Assembly (NCBI GenBank): GCA_031411575.1
Contig: JANOBJ010000047.1
Coordinates: 1-16,595 of the forward strand
DNA: 16,595 bases
Direction of reading: 5' to 3'
From: JANOBJ01 sp031411575
GTDB taxonomy: Bacteria > Pseudomonadota > Gammaproteobacteria > Burkholderiales > Burkholderiaceae_C
The translations under genes and the position numbers were made by a program. This document shows, one piece after another, positions 1-6,674 of the stretch (position 1 is its first letter; the number at the start of each line of letters is the position of its first letter). A model generated the notes under the pieces. The model made no database searches. It was not told where the DNA came from and worked only from the letters and a program-made list of their open reading frames with translations.

Positions 1-133
1 AAGGGATTCGGCCATTCGTTGAAGGTGCCTGAAATATCACGACGCTGCAAGTCAGGGGCCTTTGGGGGAATTGGTGGACCGAAGATCTTTCGCGAGAAAA
101 GCGTGCAGTTCTCCCCGCTCAGCGCCCGCGCGG
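1..133. other. Left edge without a recognisable gene
   Basis: These 133 nt beyond the end of the first gene show no coding signal that I trust on either strand and no RNA gene. They may be an intergenic region whose next gene lies outside the window. Confidence 0.4.
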
Positions 134-646
134 CTAATCAAACCCGCTCTCGACCCACGCCACCGCACTGGCGCGGGTGAGCTTGAACGACGGCTCCACG
201 CGCACCTGCGCCAGCTCATCGCCGCCGTCGTCGTTTGCGGTCAGCGACGCAGTGGGGTGTTCGTCGTCGGGCACGATGTCCAGCGACACGGTGACGCGGG
301 CCTCCCTGCCGCCCTGAAGCCGCGCGGTCACGGCAATCTGCTGGTGCAGCGTGGCGTGCAGTTGCTGCTCGTGCCGGCGCACGAATTCCGACGCGGTCTT
401 GACGAGCGTGTGGAAGGCCGCGGTATCCAGCGGCTTGGGGTTCTTCTTGTCGCGGCCCATGGTCCAGGGACCGACCAGCGCGGGTTCGGGCTCGCCGTCG
501 CGGGTCATGGCCACGGCCCAGCCGTCGTCGTCTTCGTTCTTGATGACCTTGGCCGTCCAGCCGTCGGCCCGCCACAGGGTCGGGGTGTAAAGATCGGCGG
601 TGTCGTCGATAGCGGCGTCGGTGATGTCGGTGGGGTGGTCGGGCAT
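134..646 (-). CDS. Hypothetical protein, 170 aa, last gene of the left operon
   Basis: I do not recognise this protein. The 170 residues are soluble-looking, with no signal peptide or membrane segment. The N-terminal third is acidic (several DD pairs and an EDDDGW stretch at 38-43). A middle part around 60-100 contains a GPWTMGRDKKNPKPLD motif and then a His-rich predicted helix (residues 80-103), and the C-terminal part looks like beta strands. The ATG at 646 is chosen because the longer reading frame upstream would run far into the preceding gene, and this start lies 10 nt after that gene's stop. An AAGG sits further upstream than usual, so the ribosome-binding site is weak and translational coupling is likely. 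Context: last gene of the run beginning at the halohydrin dehalogenase-like gene. No function is assigned. That it is a gene rests on codon bias, spacing and protein-like composition. Confidence 0.75.
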   Translation of the reverse strand: MPDHPTDITDAAIDDTADLYTPTLWRADGWTAKVIKNEDDDGWAVAMTRDGEPEPALVGPWTMGRDKKNPKPLDTAAFHTLVKTASEFVRRHEQQLHATLHQQIAVTARLQGGREARVTVSLDIVPDDEHPTASLTANDDGGDELAQVRVEPSFKLTRASAVAWVESGFD

Positions 647-656
647 GACCGCAAGC

Positions 657-1172
657 TTACCTTGGTGCCAGCCGCGACCGGGCCGCCGCCAGCAGCACCA
701 CCGAGTACAGCTTGTGAAAACCCAACAAAGCCCGAAACGCCAGGCCCATGGTGCGTTGGCCGGTGCGCCGGTCGCGTATGGGCAGCACCGCCGAGCCAAA
801 GTACAGGCGGGTGCCGCCACCCTGCGCCGCTGGCAGCGGCTCCACCATCAGCCACGAGCGTGTGCGGCCAGTCAGGTCGCACAGCAGCAGCTGGTCATCG
901 GCGCGCGCCTCCACCGTCCATGCTGAGAACGCATCGGTGCTGCCCTGCGCCAGTTGCAGCGCCTGCGCATCGGTCGCGGGCCGCGACAGCGCCCACTTGA
1001 GGAGGAAGCGCTCGACCTTGAACACCGGCGAGGTGTAGAACGCGGCCACGTACTGCGCGTGCGTCACTGCCGCGGGCAGCACGGTGGCGTAGCAGTCGGT
1101 GAACGCGCCGTCGCGTGCATGGCGGGTCAGCAAGGCGGTGCCCGGCAGCGGGCACGCATGAACAGAGAGCAA
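657..1172 (-). CDS. DUF2867-like protein, TTG start
   Basis: A predicted 171-residue protein. Its pattern resembles DUF2867/SRPBCC-like proteins: an early hydrophobic strand, a YVAAFYTSPVFKVERFLLKW segment near residues 40-60, a long sheet with GRTRSWLMVEP, then LYFGSAVLP and a C-terminal LGFHKLYSVVLLAAAR helix. The family name is from memory of the pattern and uncertain; function is unknown. The start is not obvious. The frame is open to an ATG at 1289, but that would overlap the dioxygenase gene by about 80 nt and add a low-complexity Ser/Pro/Arg leader. A TTG at 1172 with GGAG 8 nt upstream gives a protein that begins naturally, so I chose it. It lies 34 nt after the dioxygenase stop and 10 nt before the next gene, in keeping with an operon. 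Confidence 0.7.
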   Translation of the reverse strand: MLSVHACPLPGTALLTRHARDGAFTDCYATVLPAAVTHAQYVAAFYTSPVFKVERFLLKWALSRPATDAQALQLAQGSTDAFSAWTVEARADDQLLLCDLTGRTRSWLMVEPLPAAQGGGTRLYFGSAVLPIRDRRTGQRTMGLAFRALLGFHKLYSVVLLAAARSRLAPR

Positions 1173-1206
1173 CGCCAGTGCTCCGTTCAGCGCGCCGGCA
1201 GGCCGG

Positions 1207-2022
1207 TCATGCAGCCGGCCCGAACATGAAGCTCGAGACGGTGGTGGTGCCGAAGAACTGCGTCTCGTGGTAGATGCGCGTGGCGGCATCGTGCTCGGCC
1301 GCGCCCACCGCCACCATCAGTGGCAACAGGTGCTCTTCGCGTGGATGCGACTGCCGTGCGCCCGGAGCAGACTGCCAGTCCACCAGCGCCTGGTTGCGCG
1401 CTTCGGGCGGGGCGGCTTCCAGCGTTTGCCGCAGCCAGCGGTCAAACGCGGCCGAAGGCACCGCCGCTTCGGGGCCGCGCGCACGCAGGTTGTGGTAACT
1501 CGCGCCGCTGCCCAGCACCAGCACGCCGTCGTCGCGCAGCGGCGCCAGCGCGCGCCCGGCGGCCAGGTGCGCCTGCGGATCAAGCCCACGCTTGAGCGAG
1601 AGCTGAATGACGGGCATGTCGGCTTTCGGCCAGGCCACGGCCATGGGCACGTACATGCCGTGGTCAAAGCCGCGCTCGGCGTCGAGTTGCGCGGCAATGC
1701 CAGTGCCCTGCAGCAAACTCAACACCTGGCTCGCCAGCGCGGGCGCGCCTGGCGCAGGGTACTGAATCTCGTAGGTGTTGGGCGGAAAGCCAAAGTAGTC
1801 GTACACCATCGGCGGGTTCGGGTGGGATTGCACCGTGAAGTCGGCTTCTTCCCAGTGCGCCGAGATCATCAGCACGGCGCGGGGCGCGGTGGGCAGCAAT
1901 TGCGGCAGCGCCTGCAACGCCACCGCCAGCTGGTGGTGGGCGTCGTGCATCGGGCCGGTCATCCACGGCCAGGGGCCGCCGCCGTGCGAGATGTAGAAGG
2001 TGGGGAGTCGGTGTGTCGCCAT
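1207..2022 (-). CDS. ygiD: DODA-type extradiol ring-opening dioxygenase (LigB superfamily, YgiD-like)
   Basis: A 271-residue, full-length member of the class III extradiol dioxygenases related to plant and bacterial 4,5-DOPA dioxygenase (E. coli YgiD). Family members use a metal held by His residues to open catechol-type rings with O2. The expected landmarks are all visible: SHGGGP with His13, SAHWEE with His56, FDHGMYVPM with His121, GSGASYHNLR with His177, and HPREEHLLPL with His226 and His231. His13, His56, His177 and His231 are the probable metal ligands and His121 a probable acid/base residue. There is no signal peptide, so it is cytoplasmic. The ATG at 2022 gives the typical MATHRLPTFYISHGGGP beginning; no strong Shine-Dalgarno sequence is seen. 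It follows the halohydrin dehalogenase-like gene by 58 nt and is probably cotranscribed with it. The natural substrate cannot be told from sequence; the symbol marks family resemblance only. Confidence 0.9.
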   Translation of the reverse strand: MATHRLPTFYISHGGGPWPWMTGPMHDAHHQLAVALQALPQLLPTAPRAVLMISAHWEEADFTVQSHPNPPMVYDYFGFPPNTYEIQYPAPGAPALASQVLSLLQGTGIAAQLDAERGFDHGMYVPMAVAWPKADMPVIQLSLKRGLDPQAHLAAGRALAPLRDDGVLVLGSGASYHNLRARGPEAAVPSAAFDRWLRQTLEAAPPEARNQALVDWQSAPGARQSHPREEHLLPLMVAVGAAEHDAATRIYHETQFFGTTTVSSFMFGPAA

Positions 2023-2080
2023 GGGGTGTCTGCGGGGTTACGCCGTCATTGTGAGCCGTCCCGGCCGGGCCTGCACACCG

Positions 2081-2764
2081 CTACCGCGCGACCCAGCCGC
2101 CGCAGACCGGAAACACCTGGCCCACAAAGCAGTCTGCCGCATCGCTGCACAGGTAGGCGGCAAACAGCGCGTCTTCGCGGGCGCCCACCAGCCGGCCCAG
2201 CGGCACTTCGCGCTTCAGTCGCTCCTGAAAGCGCGGGTTGGCCTGCACCTCGGGCGGAAAGTAGGTGGGGTTCTCGACAAAATTCTGGGCGATGGCGTTG
2301 ACCTGGATGCGGTGCGGCGCCACTTCAACGCCCACTGCCTGCACGTAGGCCAGTTGAGCGCCGCGCGCCGCGCTGTAGGTGGACGCACGCTTCATGCCGC
2401 GCAGGGCCGAGGCGCTGCCCATCACCAGAATCTTGCCGCTGCGCCGGGCAATCATCTGCGGCAGCACCGCACGCACCAGCCGCGGCAGCGGCGTGACCAT
2501 GGCGGCGAAGGCGGCGCTCCACTCGGCGTCGTCCACGTCCACGGCTTCGGTGGTGGGCGCAGGCACCGCCAGGTTGACCAGCAGCACATCGACATGGCCG
2601 GCCGCCGCCACGGCGGCTTCGGGGCCACTCCCGGTTGTCATGTCGTGTGTGCTGGCCACCACCTCGGCACCCTGCTGCGCAAACACCTCGCAGAGCGTCG
2701 GGCCCATAAACACATCGGCTTGGGTGATGAGCACGCGTTTGCCGGCGAGTTGGGTCGGGTTCAT
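2081..2764 (-). CDS. Halohydrin (haloalcohol) dehalogenase-like SDR protein
   Basis: A 227-residue protein with the short-chain dehydrogenase fold but without the NAD(P)-binding TGxxxGIG motif. Instead it has T14-X4-F19-X-G21, and the active site is S117-X12-Y130-X3-R134, with Arg where SDR oxidoreductases have Lys. These two patterns together are the published signature of halohydrin dehalogenases, which release halide from vicinal halohydrins to form epoxides and need no cofactor. The segment after the active site (N161-F162-V163, then PTYFPPE) and the end (CFVGQVFPVCGGW) also line up with the HheC family as I remember it, including the halide-pocket region. The ATG at 2764 has a weak GGAAA about 5 nt upstream. 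It is first in a run with an extradiol dioxygenase and two uncharacterised proteins. Automated annotation would probably call it an SDR oxidoreductase. Activity is inferred from motifs. Confidence 0.82.
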   Translation of the reverse strand: MNPTQLAGKRVLITQADVFMGPTLCEVFAQQGAEVVASTHDMTTGSGPEAAVAAAGHVDVLLVNLAVPAPTTEAVDVDDAEWSAAFAAMVTPLPRLVRAVLPQMIARRSGKILVMGSASALRGMKRASTYSAARGAQLAYVQAVGVEVAPHRIQVNAIAQNFVENPTYFPPEVQANPRFQERLKREVPLGRLVGAREDALFAAYLCSDAADCFVGQVFPVCGGWVAR

Positions 2765-2802
2765 GGGGTTTCCGTTCGGGGCGAGAGGTGAGTCGGAACA
2801 GC

Positions 2803-2820
2803 GCCACGGGCGCCCGTGGC
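2803..2820. promoter_or_regulatory. Perfect 18-bp palindrome upstream of the dehalogenase-like gene
   Basis: GCCACGGGCGCCCGTGGC reads identically on both strands (9+9, no spacer). It lies 38-56 bp upstream of the ATG at 2764, inside the 156-nt gap between the multicopper oxidase stop and this gene. The position suits an operator for a dimeric repressor or a 5'-leader hairpin. No T-run follows on either side, so it is a poor terminator. The binding protein is unknown and no regulator gene is adjacent. Confidence 0.45.
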
Positions 2821-2920
2821 ATCTTAGGCTGTCTGGCTGGTTCCACCTACGATCGCACCGCACTGGTGGCTGATGGCGCTGCCTGTTCAGCCGCCCGGCC
2901 GTCCGCCGAGACCCGCATGC

Positions 2921-4579
2921 CTACGCGACGCGGAAGTTGACCATCATTCCAGCGTCTTCATGCTCCAGGTTGTGGCAGTGGAAGACATGGGTCTGACTGC
3001 CGGGGAAATCATGGCTGAAGTCGAGGGCAACCCGCACGGTTTCGCCCGGCCACACCAGCACCGTGTCTTTCCAGCCCAGGTCGCTCACGAACCGGCCTTT
3101 GCCAAAGCGCGCCGTGGCGGCCAGTTGCGGAGGACTGTTCAACCGCTCCAGCACCTGGAACGAGAAGCCATGGATGTGCATCGGGTGCGGCATGCCCATC
3201 GCCGGGTTGTTGATGCGCCAGACTTCAACGGTGCCGCGCTTCGCCTCGAACACCACCTCGTCCATCTTGAAGGTGCGCCCGTTGATGAGAAAGCGCATCT
3301 GCCCCATCGACAGGTCAATCTGGCGCTCGGCTGCGCCCTCGACCCGGATCGGCTTGACTTCGGACAATGTGGCCGGCAACCGGGCGACCACGCGTTCGCC
3401 GGCGGTGACCGACAGCTTCAGCACATTGAATGCAGTGCCCAGCGGCAGGCGTGACGACGTCATGCCCGCCATCATTCCGCCCATCCCGCCCATGCCACTC
3501 ATCCCACTCATGCCACTCATCCCACTCATGCCGGGTCCCTCGTTCTCCATCGGATCAAACGCGAGGCTCTTGAGGAACACATCGGTTCCAGGCGGCACCT
3601 GACCGGCGTCGAACAGCAGGTCCAAACGTTCCCCCGGCGCAAGAAAAGCCTCGGTCACGGTCTCTGGCCGCTCGATCAGGCCGCCGTCGGTACCGATCAC
3701 GGCAAACTTCAGCGGCGTGTTGCCATTGACGAAGGCCAGCCGGAAGATGCGTGAGTTCGATCCATTCAACAACCGCAGGCGGTAGGTGCGTGGCAGGACG
3801 GTCTGCACCGCGTTGGGCGTGAGGTTGGCCAGCAGAATGTCGCCGAGCCAGCCCATCATGCTTTCGTGCGCGTTTGGCCGGTACAAGAGCTTGCCCTGCG
3901 CGTCAAACTGCTTGTCCTGGATGACCAGGGGCAGATCGGTCACGCCCAGTTGCAGGTCGAGCGCCTTGCGCAGCCGGCGCTGGTCGTCGTCGTCCACCAG
4001 AAAGAAGCTCGCCAGCCCGTGGTAGGCCTGCTCAGCGGTCAGCCCGTGGGCATGCGTGTGGTACCAGTAGGTCCCGCCGCGGTTGCGCACCGTGAAGTCG
4101 TACGCATAGCGGGCTCCGGGGGCAATGGTGTCGCGCGGATGCCCATCCATCGAAGCAGGCGTGTGCAGGCCGTGCCAGTGAATGATCGTCGGTTGCGGCA
4201 ACGCGTTGTCCAGCACGACGGTGAAGCGTGCGCCGCTTTCCATCCGCAGAATGGGATTCTGGTATGCCTTGCCGCCCTGCTCGGTGTGGTACAGCAGAAA
4301 GGGTGACTGGCTGCCCGGCAGCAGCGCAAAGCTGCCGGCGGCGGCGCGGATCGTCAGCGGGCCGGCCACATCCAGCACGCCGAATGGCCCACTGGCGCCG
4401 GGGATGAACAGCTTCTGCTGAAAATTCTCCTGCGCGACAGGATCAAGCGGGTAGTGGCGAAACGGCCCGCCCGCCCTGGCGCCAGAACGCCGCATACCGT
4501 AGTACGTCCATGCGACGGCGCCCGCACCCGCGACCGCGGTCACGCCGGCGACCTGGAACAGCCGTCTTCGGTTCAACAT
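2921..4579 (-). CDS. Tat-exported multicopper oxidase (CueO-like, Met-rich insert)
   Basis: A 552-residue, three-cupredoxin multicopper oxidase. Residues 4-9 (RRRLFQ) followed by a hydrophobic Ala/Val segment form a twin-arginine signal, so the enzyme is exported folded with copper. All four copper motifs are present: HWHGLH (His134, 136, 139), WYHTHAHG (174-178), HPMHIHG (His465, 468, 470), and HCHNLEHEDAGM (His534, Cys535, His536, His540, Met545), which gives the type 1, 2 and 3 sites. A repetitive Gly-Met-Ser stretch at 350-373, about ten Met in 24 residues, recalls the Met-rich copper(I)-binding insert of CueO, suggesting cuprous oxidase activity in periplasmic copper tolerance. The ATG at 4579 has GGGA 7 nt upstream; the frame stays open further upstream but only as a shadow of the desaturase gene. 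The promoter region carries a perfect FNR-type box. A laccase-like role is possible; family assignment is certain, physiology is inferred. Confidence 0.93.
   Translation of the reverse strand: MLNRRRLFQVAGVTAVAGAGAVAWTYYGMRRSGARAGGPFRHYPLDPVAQENFQQKLFIPGASGPFGVLDVAGPLTIRAAAGSFALLPGSQSPFLLYHTEQGGKAYQNPILRMESGARFTVVLDNALPQPTIIHWHGLHTPASMDGHPRDTIAPGARYAYDFTVRNRGGTYWYHTHAHGLTAEQAYHGLASFFLVDDDDQRRLRKALDLQLGVTDLPLVIQDKQFDAQGKLLYRPNAHESMMGWLGDILLANLTPNAVQTVLPRTYRLRLLNGSNSRIFRLAFVNGNTPLKFAVIGTDGGLIERPETVTEAFLAPGERLDLLFDAGQVPPGTDVFLKSLAFDPMENEGPGMSGMSGMSGMSGMGGMGGMMAGMTSSRLPLGTAFNVLKLSVTAGERVVARLPATLSEVKPIRVEGAAERQIDLSMGQMRFLINGRTFKMDEVVFEAKRGTVEVWRINNPAMGMPHPMHIHGFSFQVLERLNSPPQLAATARFGKGRFVSDLGWKDTVLVWPGETVRVALDFSHDFPGSQTHVFHCHNLEHEDAGMMVNFRVA
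3476..3535 (-). repeat. 9-bp tandem repeat encoding the Met-Gly-rich insert
   Basis: Roughly six 9-bp units (plus-strand pattern CCACTCATC/G) repeat in frame inside the multicopper oxidase gene and encode the Gly-Met-Ser / Gly-Met-Gly stretch of residues 350-373. The repeats are near identical at DNA level and the unit is a multiple of three, so copy-number changes would keep the frame. Confidence 0.8.
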
Positions 4580-4645
4580 CGTGTTTTCCCGCCAGCACTG
4601 CACGCCGGCAATGACCGAGCACACGTGTGATCGCGTCATTCCCAC

Positions 4646-4686
4646 ATCGTAAGCATGCACGCCATGCCCGTCTTGATCTGCATCAA
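4646..4686 (-). promoter_or_regulatory. FNR/Anr-type box with -10 element, promoter of the multicopper oxidase gene
   Basis: Positions 4673-4686 read TTGATctgcATCAA, a perfect match to the FNR/Anr/Dnr consensus TTGAT-N4-ATCAA. On the minus strand, TACGAT at 4651-4646 is a fair -10 hexamer. A start about 7 nt further on (near 4639) puts the box centre at about -41, the class II activator position. The leader to the ATG would be about 60 nt. The remainder of the 194-nt gap between the desaturase stop and the oxidase start shows nothing else I recognise. A CueR/MerR-like copper operator was looked for and not seen. Confidence 0.6.
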
Positions 4687-4773
4687 CACCCGTGTGGGGC
4701 GCGTGAACCGGCTTGCCACCCGCATGCCGCGCATCCGCGACCCGAGCGCGGGCGCTGATCGTCAGGCAAGCGC

Positions 4774-5697
4774 TCAGCCCGCCGACGCCAGCCGCAGCAC
4801 CGCCCAGTAGCCTGGCTGCAGTTCCATGCGCGGGGTCACGCCCTTTTGCCGCAGCGAGCGGTGCGCACGGGCCAAATTCCAGCAGGCGATGTGGGTGAAC
4901 ATGTGGTGCTCGCAGTGGTAGTTGACCCAGTACGGCGCGATCAGCAGGCGCTCCCACATGCTGGCGTGGGTGGTGCGGGCGTGGCGCAGCGGGTCGGTGC
5001 TGTCTTGCGGCACCAGCGCGTGTTCTGAGATGTTGCGCAGCCGGCTGATCAGCGGCAGCCAGGTCATCATCGGCAGCAGCCACATCGCCAGCCACGCCCA
5101 CCACAGGCCAGCGGCGATGAAGAGTGCCAGACCGGTGCCGTTGGCGATCAGGAAGAACCGCTGCCGCTTCGCCTCGGCCCCGATGATCGGCCAGGCGCTG
5201 GTGCCAGGCTCGCGCGTCTTGAGCCGCTGCGCCAACCCGCCAAAGCGCTGTTTGATGAAGGTCTGCCCGGTCAGGTCGCGCACGATCTTGCGCGCGAGCG
5301 AGGCGCGCGTCACCGGGAACGGCGCCGACAGCACCAGGTCCGGGTCTTCCGATTGCTGCACAAAGCGGTGGTGCTGCAGGTGGTACGGGCGGTAGGTGTG
5401 CAGGTCGTCGCCACACAGCCAGTAACCCACCGCGTCGTTCACGGCGCGATTCGGGTGCAGCAGCGCGTGGGCGGCGTCGTGCATCAGGATGAACAGGCCG
5501 AGCTGGCGGTTGCCCACCAGCACCACAGCCAGCGGAATCGTTACCGGCCAGAGCACGCCCATGGCGATGGCCGCGCCGATCATCAGCCAGCAATGCGCCA
5601 CCAGAGCCAGGCCTTTCCAGCGCGAGCGGGCCGACAGCGTGCGCCATTCTTCCGGGGTGAAGAAGGTTTCAGGCTGGACGCGGGCGGCAACGGTCAT
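4774..5697 (-). CDS. Membrane fatty acid desaturase
   Basis: A 307-residue integral membrane di-iron desaturase. The three histidine boxes are HDAAH (His73, His77, plus His81), HLQHH (His106, 109, 110) and HCEHH (His261, 264, 265), with membrane-spanning segments at about 32-48, 50-63 and 183-212. Family members insert double bonds into, or hydroxylate, lipid acyl chains or related substrates, using O2 and electrons from a ferredoxin-type partner. Which substrate is used cannot be told; some relatives act on carotenoids or sphingolipids. The ATG at 5697 gives a normal-looking beginning (MTVAARVQPETFFTPEEW). An ATG at 5754 would add 19 residues and has GAGG 13 nt upstream, so it remains possible. 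The gene follows the YbaY-META gene by 72 nt (or 15 nt with the longer start) and could be cotranscribed with it. Confidence 0.9.
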   Translation of the reverse strand: MTVAARVQPETFFTPEEWRTLSARSRWKGLALVAHCWLMIGAAIAMGVLWPVTIPLAVVLVGNRQLGLFILMHDAAHALLHPNRAVNDAVGYWLCGDDLHTYRPYHLQHHRFVQQSEDPDLVLSAPFPVTRASLARKIVRDLTGQTFIKQRFGGLAQRLKTREPGTSAWPIIGAEAKRQRFFLIANGTGLALFIAAGLWWAWLAMWLLPMMTWLPLISRLRNISEHALVPQDSTDPLRHARTTHASMWERLLIAPYWVNYHCEHHMFTHIACWNLARAHRSLRQKGVTPRMELQPGYWAVLRLASAG

Positions 5698-5769
5698 GGC
5701 GGGTTCAATTTTGCCGAAGTCAGCGCCCGCGCGATAGGCCACCGACCCGAACAACGGCGCCGCAGCGCC

Positions 5770-6627
5770 TCAATTCGGCCCGCCGGGCGCAAAGCGCAGC
5801 ACCGGCGTGCCACCGGCCAGCAACTCCAGCGACTTGCCCTGCACCCGCCACGCGGTCACCAAAGCGAGCGCGCGGTTGAAAGCGTCATCGCGCCCCTTGA
5901 GGCCCAGGCAGGCCATGCGGGTGCCGGCCAGCCGGTCAAATTTCAGACGGTCGCCTTCAATCGCATAGCCGCCCGAGAGGCGGTTGCAACCGTCCGAGCC
6001 GGTCACACGCCCGTCGGCGCCAAACACCAGGTGCGCCACCGCCACCGGCCGCTGCGGATTGGGCGGCACCTCCTGCTCGCCGATGTGGGAGAGGTTCCAG
6101 TTGCCGAGCAAGTTCGGTCCCGGGGCGGGAGCCTGCGGCACGCTGGTGGCAGGTGGCGCGGGGGCGGCGGCAACCGACGGGGTGGCGCGGCTGAGCACGA
6201 GGCGCTGGGGAGCCTTCGGGTTCTGGCCAAAGGCCGGAGTGCCTTGATCGGTCGTCATCCACAGCACGTCGCCCACCAGGATGCGGGCGCGCAGTACAAA
6301 GCGCGAGCCGGTCCGCCCGGGCGTGACGGTGGCGGGGTCGTAGCCGATGCGCCACGCGTACGGCGGGCCGCCCGTGATGACGCGGCGTACCGCCGCCACC
6401 TCGCGCGCGGGCACATCGGCGCGCGACACGTCTTCCAGCGTGACCACCAGCTCGGCGCCGGCGGGCGGCACGGTGCGCTCGCGGTAGGTGGCTTCGCCGC
6501 TCAGGTACTGGGTGGCGGCGTGCACCGAAGGCAGCACCGCGAGCAGCAGCAGCGCTGCCAAGAGCCGCCGCCCTTGCGCGATACGCCGATTTGAACGGGC
6601 TGACCTCGCAGACTCAACAGGCACCAT
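5770..6627 (-). CDS. YbaY-META two-domain exported protein
   Basis: A 285-residue protein. A cationic N-terminus and hydrophobic segment (residues 20-37, RLLAALLLLAVLPSVHA) form a Sec signal peptide, probably cleaved after Ala37; no lipobox cysteine is seen. Residues about 40-148 match the YbaY/YscW-type beta-sandwich (ATYRERTVPPAGAELVVTLEDVSRAD, then AWRIGYDP, then VLRARI). An Ala/Pro linker at 149-171 leads to a META domain at about 172-280 (LLGNWNL, GSDGCNRLSGGY, MACLG), the domain of E. coli HslJ, linked to heat stress and novobiocin tolerance. The role is probably in envelope stress, but this is not established. The ATG at 6627 has a strong AAGGAGG 5 nt upstream, fixing the start. It lies 47 nt after the TerC-family gene. 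Confidence 0.88.
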   Translation of the reverse strand: MVPVESARSARSNRRIAQGRRLLAALLLLAVLPSVHAATQYLSGEATYRERTVPPAGAELVVTLEDVSRADVPAREVAAVRRVITGGPPYAWRIGYDPATVTPGRTGSRFVLRARILVGDVLWMTTDQGTPAFGQNPKAPQRLVLSRATPSVAAAPAPPATSVPQAPAPGPNLLGNWNLSHIGEQEVPPNPQRPVAVAHLVFGADGRVTGSDGCNRLSGGYAIEGDRLKFDRLAGTRMACLGLKGRDDAFNRALALVTAWRVQGKSLELLAGGTPVLRFAPGGPN

Positions 6628-6651
6628 CCCATCCTCCTTCTGTCTGCCGCC

Positions 6652-6671
6652 CAGGCCCTGAACCTGGCCTG
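6652..6671 (-). terminator. Small hairpin just after the TerC-family gene
   Basis: CAGGCC and GGCCTG are separated by 8 nt, directly after the stop of the TerC-family gene and before the strong ribosome-binding site of the YbaY-META gene. No T-run follows. It may be a weak terminator or an intercistronic processing hairpin. Confidence 0.25.
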
Positions 6672-6674
6672 TGC

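Noticed and set aside
62..1000. Long plus-strand open frame over the first genes
   Set aside because: Arg/Ala/Pro-rich low-information translation antisense to two minus-strand genes with normal protein composition; typical shadow frame in GC-rich DNA.
1267..2301. Plus-strand open frame of 344 codons
   Set aside because: Antisense to the extradiol dioxygenase, whose His motifs are clear; the translation is His/Arg-rich with no family pattern.
2081..2764. Ordinary FabG-like SDR oxidoreductase
   Set aside because: The nucleotide-binding glycine motif is missing and the catalytic Lys is replaced by Arg, which fits halohydrin dehalogenases instead.
3476..3535. CRISPR-like array
   Set aside because: The repeats are 9-bp coding units without spacers, within the multicopper oxidase gene.
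4580..4773. CueR-type copper operator before the multicopper oxidase
   Set aside because: No ACCTTCC-N7-GGAAGGT-like dyad with a long -35/-10 spacer was seen.
2921..5647. Apparent 908-residue fusion of an N-terminal region to the multicopper oxidase
   Set aside because: The part before the ATG at 4579 is an out-of-frame shadow of the desaturase gene; a Tat signal and promoter lie at the true start.
5353..6594. Plus-strand open frame of 413 codons
   Set aside because: Antisense to the desaturase and YbaY-META genes; composition His/Arg/Gly-rich, no motif.
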